Shown here in pieces: positions 17,601 through 26,253 of a stretch of DNA of 64,000 nt. A program made the position numbers and the translations under genes. The DNA comes from Pandoraea pulmonicola (GTDB lineage Bacteria; Pseudomonadota; Gammaproteobacteria; Burkholderiales; Burkholderiaceae): contig NZ_CP010310.2 of assembly GCF_000815105.2 (NCBI RefSeq), positions 496,001 to 560,000 of the forward strand, read 5' to 3'. The notes below the pieces were generated by a model that saw only the letters and a program-made list of their open reading frames with translations, was not told the origin of the DNA and made no database searches. Within the stretch, counting starts at the first letter, position 1. Each line of letters starts with the position of its first letter.

Positions 17601-18719
17601 TCAGACGCCTCCTCGGGCATGGCCGCTGTCGCGGGATTCCGGCACCGGGGCCGATGCCGCACCCGAAGCGGGTGCTGTTCCCGCGAGCACGCCGCCAGCG
17701 CCAAGCGCCACTTCGTACAGCCCGGCGGGCACCAACTGATCGTGTTCGGTAAAGGGCAGGGCGAGCGTTTGCGCGAGTGCGTGACGCGCACCACCCGCGA
17801 GCACGCAGCGCACCGTCGCACCGAGCTGCGTCTGCAACTGCGCATGACTGCGCTCCACGAGTCCCGCCTGGGCTGCCGCACAGCCGCGCAGAATGGCGTC
17901 CGACGTGCTGCGTGCGAAGTCCTGTCCCCCCGAAGGCATCGCCGCGTCGAGCGTGGGCAGCTGCGCGGTGCCTTGCCCGAGGGACTGGAGCATCAGTGCC
18001 GGCCCCGGGGCAATCAGGCCGCCGAGATATTCCCCATCGCCACGCAGGGCTTCGACGGTCGTTGCGGTTCCCAGCGTGACGATGAGCAGGTGTTCGCCGG
18101 GCCATGCCGCGTGGGCGCCGATCAGGCTTGCCCAGCGGTCGCTGCCGAGTTGCGCCGGTTGCTGGTAGCCGTTGCGCACCCCCGAGCGCGCTTCGCTCGC
18201 ACGCAGCACCTGCAACCAGTCGGCCGATGCCATGCCCCATAGCGTTTGCAGTGTCATGCGCACGGCCTGCTCCGCTGCTTCGCCGGCCACGTTCGTGAGC
18301 CAGACACCCGCCGGTGCGGGGCAGATGAAGCCGCCATCGTGGCCGCCCTGACCACCCTGACCGCCTTGACCCATGGCCAGTGGCGCGGTATTCGGCGCGA
18401 AGTGCGCGTTCTGGCCAGCGCCGGCGGTCATTGCCGCCCAGCCCCCGCGAATCTGGGGGGCCAGAGCGCGCCACTCGGCATGGTCGACGGCGCCACTGGC
18501 AAGAAACGCCGGCGCCGCCGCCCGCCAGTCGGCGGGACGCGTTGCCGGCGCCAACGCCCACTTGATTCGACTGTTCCCCGCGTCGACGAGCAACCATGGC
18601 GCGTCGTTCGCATCCCCGGCGCCGTTCGTGGCGGCGAGCGAGGGGGCCTTTGCGTCGTCAGTGCTGCCGCCTGGCAGCGTGGACGCCCGGGCGTTCGGCG
18701 TTCTCCGGCGCGCGGTCAT
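17601..18719 (-). CDS. coaX: Type III pantothenate kinase with extended insertions
   Basis: A 372-aa protein, which phosphorylates pantothenate in the first step of coenzyme A synthesis. The P-loop-like LLVDAGNSRIKWA is near residue 45, and GSDRWASLIGAH and VTLGTATTVEAL are the other family signatures. Most CoaX proteins are about 250 aa. The excess is an N-terminal extension of about 40 residues and a Gly/Gln-rich insert encoded by a 9-base repeat (18341-18370). The start overlaps the birA stop (ATGA). Confidence 0.92.
   Translation of the reverse strand: MTARRRTPNARASTLPGGSTDDAKAPSLAATNGAGDANDAPWLLVDAGNSRIKWALAPATRPADWRAAAPAFLASGAVDHAEWRALAPQIRGGWAAMTAGAGQNAHFAPNTAPLAMGQGGQGGQGGHDGGFICPAPAGVWLTNVAGEAAEQAVRMTLQTLWGMASADWLQVLRASEARSGVRNGYQQPAQLGSDRWASLIGAHAAWPGEHLLIVTLGTATTVEALRGDGEYLGGLIAPGPALMLQSLGQGTAQLPTLDAAMPSGGQDFARSTSDAILRGCAAAQAGLVERSHAQLQTQLGATVRCVLAGGARHALAQTLALPFTEHDQLVPAGLYEVALGAGGVLAGTAPASGAASAPVPESRDSGHARGGV
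18341..18370. repeat. In-frame 9-base tandem repeat in coaX
   Basis: About three units of the type CCACCCTGA/CCGCCTTGA encode GQGGQGGQGG on the minus strand, a loop insertion absent from normal CoaX. Confidence 0.65.
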
Positions 18720-19687
18720 CGATGTCGCCCCGATCCACCGTACGCGGTGGAATCCAGCAGGCGCACGGAAACTTCGCCGCTGGCAATGGTGCGTTCGCCT
18801 TCGGTCGTCGCCACGCGCAAGCCCCCCTTCTCGTCGACGCCGAGCGCAACGCCGTGCAGCAGATCGCGTCCGTGTTCGATCAATCGAATCGGCGTATCGC
18901 GGTAGGCGTGCATCGTTTCCCAATCCTCGCGAAACGCGCCGAAGCCGTGTTCGGCGAAGCGCGTGAGCATGTCGGACAGACGCTGCACCAGCGCGATCAG
19001 CACCGACGACATATCGGGTTCCGCCAACACGGTTTCGAGCGCGGCGGGTGGGGTGGCAGGCACGGCCGCCGTTGTCCGTGCGCCGTCTGTCGTCTCGACC
19101 GCCGGAGCCGCCGAGGCGGACGCACCGTCGATTCGCGTGGCGACGTCTCCGACCTGGCGCAGATTCACGCCGATGCCGATCACGACGCCGATCCGGCCCG
19201 GGCCGGCGGGCACCGTTTCGATGAGAATGCCAGCCAGCTTGCCGCCGCGCAGCAGTACGTCGTTGGGCCATTTGAGGCCCAGCGCCTGCGGCGCCGACAG
19301 CGGCAGATCGGAGAGTCCCTCCACGACCGCGACACCCGTGGCAAGCGAAAGCCCAGCCAGTTCGGCCGGGCCACCGGGCATCACATACGCCAGCGAGAAC
19401 GTGAGGCTGTCGCCCGGCAAGCTCTGCCATGTGCGCCCGCGCTGCCCGCGCCCGGCCGTCTGTATCATGGCCGCGCGCACGATCGGCGCACATGCGGCGT
19501 CTTCGCGAAGCCGTGTGAGCAGATCGACGTTCGTGGAGCCGGTGGACGACACGACTTCGATCCGCCAGCCACGGCAGGCAGATGCCAGACGCGCACGAAT
19601 TCGGTCACCGTCGAGGCGGCGCGCCGACGTGTCGTGCGTCGGCTCCGTGGACGACGCGATGGGCGAGGAAGGTGAGGCGATATTCAT
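18716..19687 (-). CDS. birA: Biotin--[acetyl-CoA-carboxylase] ligase
   Basis: A 323-aa biotin protein ligase that makes biotinyl-AMP and loads biotin carrier proteins. The catalytic domain shows STGSTNVDLL, the biotinyl-AMP motif AGRGQRGRTW, LGLKWPNDVLLRGGKLAGILIE and GIGVNL. The N-terminal DNA-binding winged helix of E. coli BirA is missing, so it is a monofunctional enzyme. About 45 low-complexity residues (roughly 185-230) are inserted before the C-terminal domain. ATG 19687 is followed by a Ser/Pro-rich leader; a later start is possible. Confidence 0.93.
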   Translation of the reverse strand: MNIASPSSPIASSTEPTHDTSARRLDGDRIRARLASACRGWRIEVVSSTGSTNVDLLTRLREDAACAPIVRAAMIQTAGRGQRGRTWQSLPGDSLTFSLAYVMPGGPAELAGLSLATGVAVVEGLSDLPLSAPQALGLKWPNDVLLRGGKLAGILIETVPAGPGRIGVVIGIGVNLRQVGDVATRIDGASASAAPAVETTDGARTTAAVPATPPAALETVLAEPDMSSVLIALVQRLSDMLTRFAEHGFGAFREDWETMHAYRDTPIRLIEHGRDLLHGVALGVDEKGGLRVATTEGERTIASGEVSVRLLDSTAYGGSGRHR

Positions 19688-19904
19688 GGCTGCTATTGTA
19701 GCGGCGAGGCAGGGGCTGCGTCGGTCTGCCCTGCGTCAATGCTGGTTTTTCAGCATCATCCGAATGGGCGTTCGGCCGATTCCGGCACGTTTTCAGTTGC
19801 CGCCGGGTTGCCATCGTGTGGTCGCGCCTGTACCGTACAATGACCGCGTTTCGCAGTCTTCCGCCGCATTTTTTGGCGGATTTGTTGTCAGGAGACCGTC
19901 TGTT
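19688..19904. other. Divergent intergenic region birA / lipid transporter
   Basis: 217 bases without a gene. TACAAT near 19836 may be a -10 box for the transporter operon. AGGAG at 19890-19894 precedes the TTG start at 19905. A small hairpin CCGCC/GGCGG lies at 19861-19879. Confidence 0.4.
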
Positions 19905-21026
19905 TTGGACCTCGATGCCGTGCCCACTCTGGAGCTGACCACCTCGCCGCAAGGCCCGGTGGTAATGCTGCGCGGCCTGTGGACGGCGCTGGCGCTCTCG
20001 CAGCGCAAGAAGACGCTGCTGCGCCTGGCGCACGCGCTGCCCCGCGGGGAACTGGCGTGGGACCTTACGTGCGTCGAGCGGCTCGATCACGTGGGGGCGC
20101 AAGCGCTCTGGCGCTTCTGGAATCGCAAGTTTCCGCCGCGTATCGCACTGACTCCGACACAGCGCGCGCTGTTCGATCACCTCGCGGAATTCGATCGCTC
20201 GCGGCAAAGCCCGGTGTCCAAGCGCCGCGTCGATCCGGTGAGCCAACTGGGCTATTCCCTGTTCTCGCTGTGCGATCACCTGCGCGACGGCATTACGATG
20301 TTCGGGCGTTTCGTCATCGATCTCGGCCGCGTCGTGCGGCACCCTGTGCGCGCACCGTGGCTGGAAATCTCCGCCAATATCTATAGCGCTGGCACCAGGG
20401 CGCTCGGCATCACGGCGCTCGTCGCGTTCCTGATCGGCATCGTGCTGTCGTATCTGTCGGCGCAGCAATTGAAGCTGTACGGCGCGAGCACGTTCATCGT
20501 CAACATTCTCGGCCTGTCCGTGATCCGTGAACTGGGCCCGGTGCTTTCCGCGATTCTGGTCGCCGGCCGCTCGGGTTCCGCCATCACGGCGCAGTTGGGC
20601 GTCATGCGAGTGACCGAAGAGCTCGATGCGATGCGCGTGATGGACATTCCGCATGGACTGAGGCTCGTACTGCCGAAAGTCATTGCGCTGGCGATCGCCA
20701 TGCCGCTGCTGGTCATGTGGACGAACATCGTCGCGCTGCTCGGCGGTGCGCTCGCCGCGAAGTACGAGCTCGGCATCGGGCTGCATTACTTCTTCGCCAC
20801 GCTGCCCAATGCGGTGCGCATCGCGAACCTGTGGATCGGGCTTGGCAAGGGTGTCGTCTTCGGCATGCTGATCGCGCTCGTGGCCTGCCACTTCGGCATG
20901 CGTGTCAAACCGAACACGCAGAGCCTGGGGGAAGGCACGACGCAATCGGTGGTCACGGCGATCACGGTGGTGATTCTGGCCGACGCCGTCTTCGCCATCC
21001 TGTTCCGCAACGTGGGGATCGGCTGA
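19905..21026 (+). CDS. MlaE-family ABC transporter permease with N-terminal STAS-like domain
   Basis: A 373-aa inner-membrane permease for lipid transport between the membranes. An N-terminal domain of about 110 residues (LRGLWTALALSQRKKTLL, WDLTCVERLDHVGAQALW) resembles the STAS/MlaB domain. The MlaE domain follows with GITALVAFLIGIVLSYLSAQQL, VIRELGPVLSAILVAGRSGSA and EELDAMRVMDIP. I chose the TTG at 19905 because AGGAG stands ten bases before it and it gives the family N-terminus. It overlaps the ATPase gene by ATGA. Confidence 0.88.
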   Translation: MDLDAVPTLELTTSPQGPVVMLRGLWTALALSQRKKTLLRLAHALPRGELAWDLTCVERLDHVGAQALWRFWNRKFPPRIALTPTQRALFDHLAEFDRSRQSPVSKRRVDPVSQLGYSLFSLCDHLRDGITMFGRFVIDLGRVVRHPVRAPWLEISANIYSAGTRALGITALVAFLIGIVLSYLSAQQLKLYGASTFIVNILGLSVIRELGPVLSAILVAGRSGSAITAQLGVMRVTEELDAMRVMDIPHGLRLVLPKVIALAIAMPLLVMWTNIVALLGGALAAKYELGIGLHYFFATLPNAVRIANLWIGLGKGVVFGMLIALVACHFGMRVKPNTQSLGEGTTQSVVTAITVVILADAVFAILFRNVGIG

Positions 21027-21976
21027 TGAGCGAGTCCACGGTGCCTCAACTGTCGCAATCGGCAGCATCCATGGCCACGGCTTCTGTTTCCACCGCCCCT
21101 CTGTCCGACGACATGCGCGCCTCGGCCATCGGCTGCCCGCCGGTGTCGTCGACGTTGCCTGGCGAAGCGCAGCCGGTGATCGAAGTGCGCGACCTTACCA
21201 AGCGCTATGGCACGCACACGATCCACGATCACCTCGATCTCACCGTGGGGCAGAGCGAAATCATCGCGCTCGTGGGGGGATCGGGCTCGGGCAAGACCAC
21301 GCTGATTCGCCAGATCATCGGACTGGAGGCGCCCACGAGCGGGCATATCAGCGTCTTCGGTCACGACATCACGATGATCGACCGGCGCACGGCACACCTG
21401 CTGCGTCGCCGCTCGGGCATGCTGTTCCAGCGCGGCGCGCTGTTTTCGGCCATGACGGTGTTCGACAACATTGCACAGCCGCTGCGAGAACTGCACACGC
21501 TGTCCGAGGATCTGATTCGCGATGTCGTGATGTACAAGCTCGAAATGGTCGGGCTGTCGGGGCGCATGGCCAATCGCATGCCGTCGGAATTGTCGGGCGG
21601 GATGATCAAGCGCGTCGGGATCGCACGCGCGATTGCGCTGGAGCCCGAACTGCTCTTTCTCGATGAGCCGACGGCGGGTCTCGATCCGCAGGCCTCCGAC
21701 GAATTCGTGGACATGGTCCGTGGCCTGCACCATTCGCTCGGACTGACGGTCGTGATGGTCACGCACGACCTCGATACCGTGATGATGCTCGCTACACGCG
21801 TGGCGGTGCTCGCCGATCGCAAGGTGCTTGTCAATGCGCCCGTCGAAGACGTGGTGCGGGTCGATCACCCGTTTATCCACAGCTTCTTCCTCGGTGAGCG
21901 CGGCAGACGCGCGTTGCTGGCCCTGCCCGCGGCGCGGCGCGCCAGGATTTCGGAGTTACTCGACGATGGAAAATAA
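21026..21976 (+). CDS. Mla-like ABC transporter ATP-binding protein
   Basis: A 316-aa ATPase. After a Ser/Pro-rich leader of about 48 residues come Walker A GGSGSGKTTLIRQI, the signature LSGGMIKRVGIARA, Walker B ELLFLDEPTAG and the switch VMVTHD. The order and spacing match MlaF, with GLDPQASDEF after Walker B. It couples ATP hydrolysis to lipid movement with the upstream permease. It overlaps the permease by four bases and the MCE gene by eleven, so the four genes are one operon. Confidence 0.93.
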   Translation: MSESTVPQLSQSAASMATASVSTAPLSDDMRASAIGCPPVSSTLPGEAQPVIEVRDLTKRYGTHTIHDHLDLTVGQSEIIALVGGSGSGKTTLIRQIIGLEAPTSGHISVFGHDITMIDRRTAHLLRRRSGMLFQRGALFSAMTVFDNIAQPLRELHTLSEDLIRDVVMYKLEMVGLSGRMANRMPSELSGGMIKRVGIARAIALEPELLFLDEPTAGLDPQASDEFVDMVRGLHHSLGLTVVMVTHDLDTVMMLATRVAVLADRKVLVNAPVEDVVRVDHPFIHSFFLGERGRRALLALPAARRARISELLDDGK

Positions 21977-22925
21977 ATCGCACGCTTTCATGGCGGGCCT
22001 CTTCACGCTGGTGTTGCTCGCGGCGGTTGCCGCCGCGGTGTACTGGTTCAACCGGGACAATCGCGTGCGCGTACCCTACGATCTCGTGGCGCACACCAAT
22101 GTGAACGGTTTGAATCCCGAGTCCGTCGTTCGCTATCGCGGGCTGGCCGTGGGCAAGGTGGACTTCATCAAGTTCGATCCGCATGCGCCGGGTCAGATCC
22201 TGATTCGCATTCTGGTCAACGAAGGCACGCCGATGACCAAGTCGACTTTCGCCACGCTGAGCTATCAGGGCGTGACCGGCCTGGCCTTCGTGCAACTCGA
22301 CGACGACGGGGATGACCGCACCATGCTGCCGTCGAGCGCGGCGCACGTTGCGCAACTGCGTCTGCGCCCGGGCTTCATCGACGAGTTGCAGCGACGCGGT
22401 AACAGTCTGGTGCGCCAGCTCGAGGAAGCGAGTTCCTCGGTCAATCAACTGCTCTCGCCCGAGAACCGGCAAGCGGTGATGGATTCGATCAACAGTGTGA
22501 AGACGGCGGCGCAGAGCGTGAATCGCGTGGCGCAGCAGCTCGAACCCGTTACCAGACAGTTGCCGGAGACCGTGCGTGAACTCAATGGCACGCTCACCGG
22601 CGCGAATCGTCTGACCCAGCAATTGTCCGATCCACAAGGGCCGCTGGTGCGCAATCTGGATAGCGTCGGGCGGGCGGCGGATCAAGCGGCGTCGAGTCTC
22701 GCGGCGTTCGAAGGCACGATGCATACCTTCGAGGGTTCCCTGCAGCAGGAAGCGCTGCCGCGCCTCAATACGCTCTCCGACGATCTTCGCTTTACGACGC
22801 AAGCCGTTGGTCAAGCGGCTGAGACCATCAATCGCAATCCGCGCGCGCTGCTGTTCGGAACCTCTCCGCCGCCACCCGGTCCGGGTGAGTCGGGCTTCTC
22901 GTGGCCCGGTGGAGCAGGCCGATGA
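21966..22925 (+). CDS. MlaD-family MCE domain protein
   Basis: A 319-aa periplasmic protein anchored by one helix (GLFTLVLLAAVAAAVYWF). The MCE domain is about 40-120 (NGLNPESVVRYRGLAVGKVDFI, VTGLAFVQLDD). A helical C-terminal region with repeated Leu/Val heptads follows (about 135-290), likely oligomerising or forming a tunnel. It supplies the lipid-binding ring of the importer. The C-terminus is Pro/Gly-rich. Confidence 0.92.
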   Translation: MENKSHAFMAGLFTLVLLAAVAAAVYWFNRDNRVRVPYDLVAHTNVNGLNPESVVRYRGLAVGKVDFIKFDPHAPGQILIRILVNEGTPMTKSTFATLSYQGVTGLAFVQLDDDGDDRTMLPSSAAHVAQLRLRPGFIDELQRRGNSLVRQLEEASSSVNQLLSPENRQAVMDSINSVKTAAQSVNRVAQQLEPVTRQLPETVRELNGTLTGANRLTQQLSDPQGPLVRNLDSVGRAADQAASSLAAFEGTMHTFEGSLQQEALPRLNTLSDDLRFTTQAVGQAAETINRNPRALLFGTSPPPPGPGESGFSWPGGAGR

Positions 22926-23740
22926 TGCGCGATACCGTCATGCAAGGGGAAATCGAGATGACCGAGCCGACCGGGATCCAGTCGATCCGGCAGGGTGCAA
23001 AAGTGAGAATGGCACGCGCGTTGGCCACATGGTGTCTCTATGCCGGGGTGGCCGCGCTTGTGGCCGGATGCGCGAGCTCCGCGCCGTCGGGGGGGCTCAC
23101 GCGTTTCGATCTCGGGCCGCCGACGGTGCCCGCCGCATCGACCGGTAACGCGGCCGTCGTCGCCGCCGCGTCGGATGTGGCGGCATCGGGCGCCTCGGGG
23201 GCGGGGGCATCGCGCCTGTCGCCGCTCAAGGTGGTGGTCAACGCGCCGAACTGGCTCGACTCCGACGTGATCTATTACCGGTTGCCGTCGAGCGAAGGCG
23301 ATCAGGCGCGCGCGTATGCGAACAGCCGATGGCTCGCGTCGCCCGCGCGGTTGTTTGGCGATCGCCTGCGCGGGGCCCTGTCCGTCGAACGCGCCGTGCT
23401 CGCGGCGGGTGACCCGACTGCGGCGCCGGCATTGCGGGTGGAGCTCGAGGAGTTCTCGCAGTACTTCGACAGTGCGTCGGCGAGCCACGGCGTGGTGCAG
23501 GTGCGGGCCACGTTGTTCGATGGACCAAAGCTGCTCGCACAAACGACGCTGCGCGCGCAAGCGCCTGCAGCGAGCGCCGATGCCGCCGGTGGGGCGCGTG
23601 CGCTGGCAACTGCGAGCGATGCCGTGCAGACGCAGTTGATTCAATGGCTCGCGGGCCGTGTGCCCGCACCCTCGGCGACGACTCGTGCGCCGGCGCAGTC
23701 GCGTGCTTTGCCGGCGCTCTCGCCGGCACAGGCGCGGTAA
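22922..23740 (+). CDS. ABC-type transport auxiliary lipoprotein
   Basis: A 272-aa lipoprotein of the PqiC/LptO-like auxiliary family that sits with MCE transporters. A lipobox LVAGC with the preceding helix (LATWCLYAGVAALVAGC) is clear. ATG 22922 overlaps the mlaD-like stop (coupling) but leaves an unusually long n-region; ATG 23009 (MARALATW) would give a normal signal peptide and may be the true start. The C-terminal domain (LKVVVNAPNWLDSDVIYYRL, YANSRWLASPARLFGDRLR) is typical and probably bridges to the outer membrane. Confidence 0.85.
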   Translation: MMRDTVMQGEIEMTEPTGIQSIRQGAKVRMARALATWCLYAGVAALVAGCASSAPSGGLTRFDLGPPTVPAASTGNAAVVAAASDVAASGASGAGASRLSPLKVVVNAPNWLDSDVIYYRLPSSEGDQARAYANSRWLASPARLFGDRLRGALSVERAVLAAGDPTAAPALRVELEEFSQYFDSASASHGVVQVRATLFDGPKLLAQTTLRAQAPAASADAAGGARALATASDAVQTQLIQWLAGRVPAPSATTRAPAQSRALPALSPAQAR

Positions 23741-23762
23741 GTCCGGAGGGGCACACCCGCCA

Positions 23763-24935
23763 ATGCCGGAGCTGGATGTCAAACCCTGGCAACGACGCGC
23801 GTCTCCGCTCACGCGCCAGGCGTTGCTTTGTCTGATTCTGCTGATCGCGTACGCGAGCCTGTATCCGTTCGAATTCCAGCACGCCGCCGTCGGACCGTTC
23901 GACTATCTGCTCGCACCGCTGCCACGATGGATGACGACGTTCGACGTCGTTACCAATGTGATCGGTTACCTGCCCCTCGGCATGTTGACGGTGTTGGCGC
24001 TGCATCCCGTGTGGCGCGGCGTCCGGGCTGTGCTCGCGGCGCTGCTGCTGGGCGCGGTGCTCTCGTGCGGCATGGAGGCGCTGCAGACCTACTTGCCCAC
24101 GCGTGTGGCGTCGAACGTCGATCTCGCGACGAACGCCCTGGGCGCGCTCATCGGTGGCGCCGTCGCAGTCCCGCTCACGAGCCCGCTGCTCGATCGCGGC
24201 TGGTTGCGGCATCTGCGCTTCGCCTGGTTCGAGCGCCACGCCAGCGTGCTGCTCGTGTTGCTCGCCCTCTGGCCGTGGGCGCAGGCGTACCCGCAGCAAT
24301 TCCTCTTCGGTGACGGCGACCTCGTGCGGCAGGTCTGGCTCTGGCAGGATCCTGACGTGACCGACCTCGTGCTCGACTGGGTGCCGCGGCTGGGACAACT
24401 GCAGGACTATCTCTCCGCGCTCGATGCCGTGGCCAGCCACGCGTTGTGGGAAACGGTCGTGACGGCTTGCGGTACGGTGCTGGCCGGTTTGCTCGCCACG
24501 CTGACGATGCGCCGCTCGGCGCCGCGAGTGCCGTTGCTTTGCGCGCTGTTCATCAGCGCGTTCGCGATCAAGGCGATCGCCGCGGCGTGGCAGTTCTCGC
24601 CGCTGCAGGCGTTCGATTGGGTCACGGCCGGCGCGATCTACGGGCTCGTCATCGGCGTGCTGGTGCTGCTGGTGGCCGGGCGAGGGCCGCGAGCATTGCG
24701 CGGTGTGGTCGCATTGGCCGCGCTCATCGTGCTGCTGGTGCTCGTAAACCTGCTGCCCGCAAACCCGTATTACGAGGCGGCGCTCCAATCGTGGCGGCAA
24801 GGCCGGTACGTGCACTTCAATGTGCTCGCGCGCTGGCTCGCATGGACCTGGCCATACCTCGTGCTGATTTACCTGCTCGCCATGTTCGATCCCAGCCACC
24901 GCGGCCCTGCCCGCGGTGTCGGCAAATCCGGCTGA
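23763..24935 (+). CDS. VanZ-family membrane protein
   Basis: A 390-aa integral membrane protein with about ten hydrophobic segments. The N-terminal half is VanZ-like: LYPFEFQHAAVGPFDYL, VTNVIGYLPLGMLTVL, and METVLQ-like GMEALQTYLPTRVASNVDLATNALGALIGG. VanZ proteins are of uncertain function; the founding member raises teicoplanin resistance. GGAGG lies 14 bases before ATG 23763. It follows the MCE operon by 22 bases, so co-transcription with the lipid transporter is likely and an envelope role is inferred. Confidence 0.87.
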   Translation: MPELDVKPWQRRASPLTRQALLCLILLIAYASLYPFEFQHAAVGPFDYLLAPLPRWMTTFDVVTNVIGYLPLGMLTVLALHPVWRGVRAVLAALLLGAVLSCGMEALQTYLPTRVASNVDLATNALGALIGGAVAVPLTSPLLDRGWLRHLRFAWFERHASVLLVLLALWPWAQAYPQQFLFGDGDLVRQVWLWQDPDVTDLVLDWVPRLGQLQDYLSALDAVASHALWETVVTACGTVLAGLLATLTMRRSAPRVPLLCALFISAFAIKAIAAAWQFSPLQAFDWVTAGAIYGLVIGVLVLLVAGRGPRALRGVVALAALIVLLVLVNLLPANPYYEAALQSWRQGRYVHFNVLARWLAWTWPYLVLIYLLAMFDPSHRGPARGVGKSG

Positions 24936-25009
24936 CGCCTGCTTCGGCAAGTCCAGTGGGATGTCCCCGAGCGGCAGGCTCCGGGACGATTGTTGCCGAT
25001 TCGGAAATA

Positions 25010-25335
25010 GCGTATTGGCCGTAATCGCCGCCGCCATAGGCATCGAGATGCTGGAAAACGGCATGTTCGTGTTCGCGTCGTTGCATATCGCCGGCGGCGT
25101 AGGCGCCGCACCCGAGGGATACGGGTTCGGCTCCACACTCTATGCCGTGGCCGGATCTTTTTTTTCAAGCAGCGTTGGCTCGCCTCGCGTATCGGCTACC
25201 GCATGTTCCTCGCAGGCACGCTCACGCTCATGGCGTTCGGCGCCCGGCTTGGGGGCATGGCGCATAACTCTGTCCAACTGGTCGTCGCCCGCTTCATTCT
25301 CGGCTTGGGGGGCGGGGGCGCTAACCCATGCTTCG
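25010..25335 (+). pseudogene. MFS transporter fragment, frameshifted and truncated
   Basis: Frame one reads IGIEMLENGMFVFASLHIAG and then GFGSTLYAVAGS, the start of a drug-efflux-type MFS protein. After a run of eight T (25158-25165) the similarity continues in another frame as KQRWLASRIGYRMFLAGTL and then VQLVVARFILGLGGGG. The remaining eight to ten helices are missing after about 25330. Both a frameshift and a 3' deletion are needed, so this is a dead gene. The break coincides with the edge of a low-GC segment. Confidence 0.75.
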
Positions 25336-25379
25336 CCCCCGAGCTGCGCCTGCTACCGCAGGGACCAGCCCCAGCACTC

Positions 25380-26006
25380 TTAACTTGAGAGCGTCTGGGT
25401 GTCCTGAGTTGCAGAAGCGACTCCAGACTGTTGCACGCTGCTGGCTTCGACCAAATCCAGAAAAGTGTTTGCGTGGGATATGAACGTACTAGTGACGACG
25501 TCGGTGACTTGACCTTCCTGGACGTTTTTCCCTACGACAATAGTCTGTGCATACAACGTATCAACGAGACCTTTGTCTTTGCCGGCGGACATGAAGTCGA
25601 CGAGTTCAGCTCCTCTCTTCTCCATTGCCGGGTCACTGGAGATATTGTCGCGGTGCGCATCATTTCTTGGGTGTTTTTCCAGAACAGTGCCACACCAATC
25701 ATTCACGGTGCAGTTTGAACTAATATTGCCACGCAAACGAGCATCTGATACCGCGGTTAGTCCCATGCCGAGCGCCGAGAACCTTTTGTCTTGGTTATGG
25801 ACGTGAGGCAATGACTCAATCATTGGTTGAAGAAATGGGTTGTCGCAGGAGCGTAAAAAGATTGCTGATTCTCGAGACCTTGTAGCCGAACTAATCGATT
25901 TGACGTCGCGCAAGAATCCCGCAGCCCGCCGTTCATTCTCGCGGGGCGGAGGAGTCGACTCACCCCGTGAGGTCACGCCATTGGTTGTCGCTTGCACGCT
26001 GAACAT
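25380..26006 (-). CDS. Orphan hypothetical protein of low-GC origin
   Basis: A 208-aa protein I do not recognise. It begins MFSVQATTNGVTSRGEST; the first 50 residues are rich in Ser, Thr, Arg and Pro and lack a hydrophobic signal. There are three Cys (54, 99, 105), no membrane helix and no clear enzyme motif. ATG 26006 is preceded by GGAGAGAG, a strong ribosome-binding site; an upstream in-frame ATG at 26102 has none. Sampled lines are 45-50 percent GC against about 65 percent around them, so recent transfer is likely. A secreted effector (for example type III, judging from the Ser/Thr-rich N-terminus) is only a guess. Confidence 0.6.
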   Translation of the reverse strand: MFSVQATTNGVTSRGESTPPPRENERRAAGFLRDVKSISSATRSRESAIFLRSCDNPFLQPMIESLPHVHNQDKRFSALGMGLTAVSDARLRGNISSNCTVNDWCGTVLEKHPRNDAHRDNISSDPAMEKRGAELVDFMSAGKDKGLVDTLYAQTIVVGKNVQEGQVTDVVTSTFISHANTFLDLVEASSVQQSGVASATQDTQTLSS

Positions 26007-26253
26007 GATCTCTCTCCATCGCGATTGGAAGTTAAGGGTTTCCCGAAAGGAATGGCCGCAAACGTTGCAATAGTGGCATTTTGTTGAACATACGGTTTTC
26101 AAAAAATGACCATGTCACCGCAGCGAGCGGCGGCCAACGGACTTCCCGACGCCCGCGGCGGCGGCCCACACCGTCCGGGCAGGTCGGTTAGAATGGCCCG
26201 CAACACGTCCGCAATACGTCAATCAACGTCGCCACTCCTTCCAAAACACCGAC
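26007..26253. other. Intergenic region before the ferredoxin-like gene
   Basis: 247 bases. GC content rises again from about 26110, which probably marks the right edge of the transferred segment. No gene is seen. Confidence 0.4.

Noticed and set aside
17601..19493. A 630-codon open frame that looks like a BirA-CoaX fusion
   Set aside because: Only the part from ATG 18719 is CoaX; the upstream part is a shadow of birA in another frame. birA ends normally at 18716.
18963..19904. N-terminal 314 codons joined to the MlaE-type permease
   Set aside because: They run antisense to birA and have no family signal. AGGAG before TTG 19905 and the domain start support the short form.
25158..25165. T8 run as a phase-variation switch
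   Set aside because: The gene also lacks its 3' two thirds, so restoring the frame would not give a transporter.
25431..25718. Plus-strand frame of 95 codons in the low-GC patch
   Set aside because: It is antisense to the better supported minus-strand gene and has no good ribosome-binding site.
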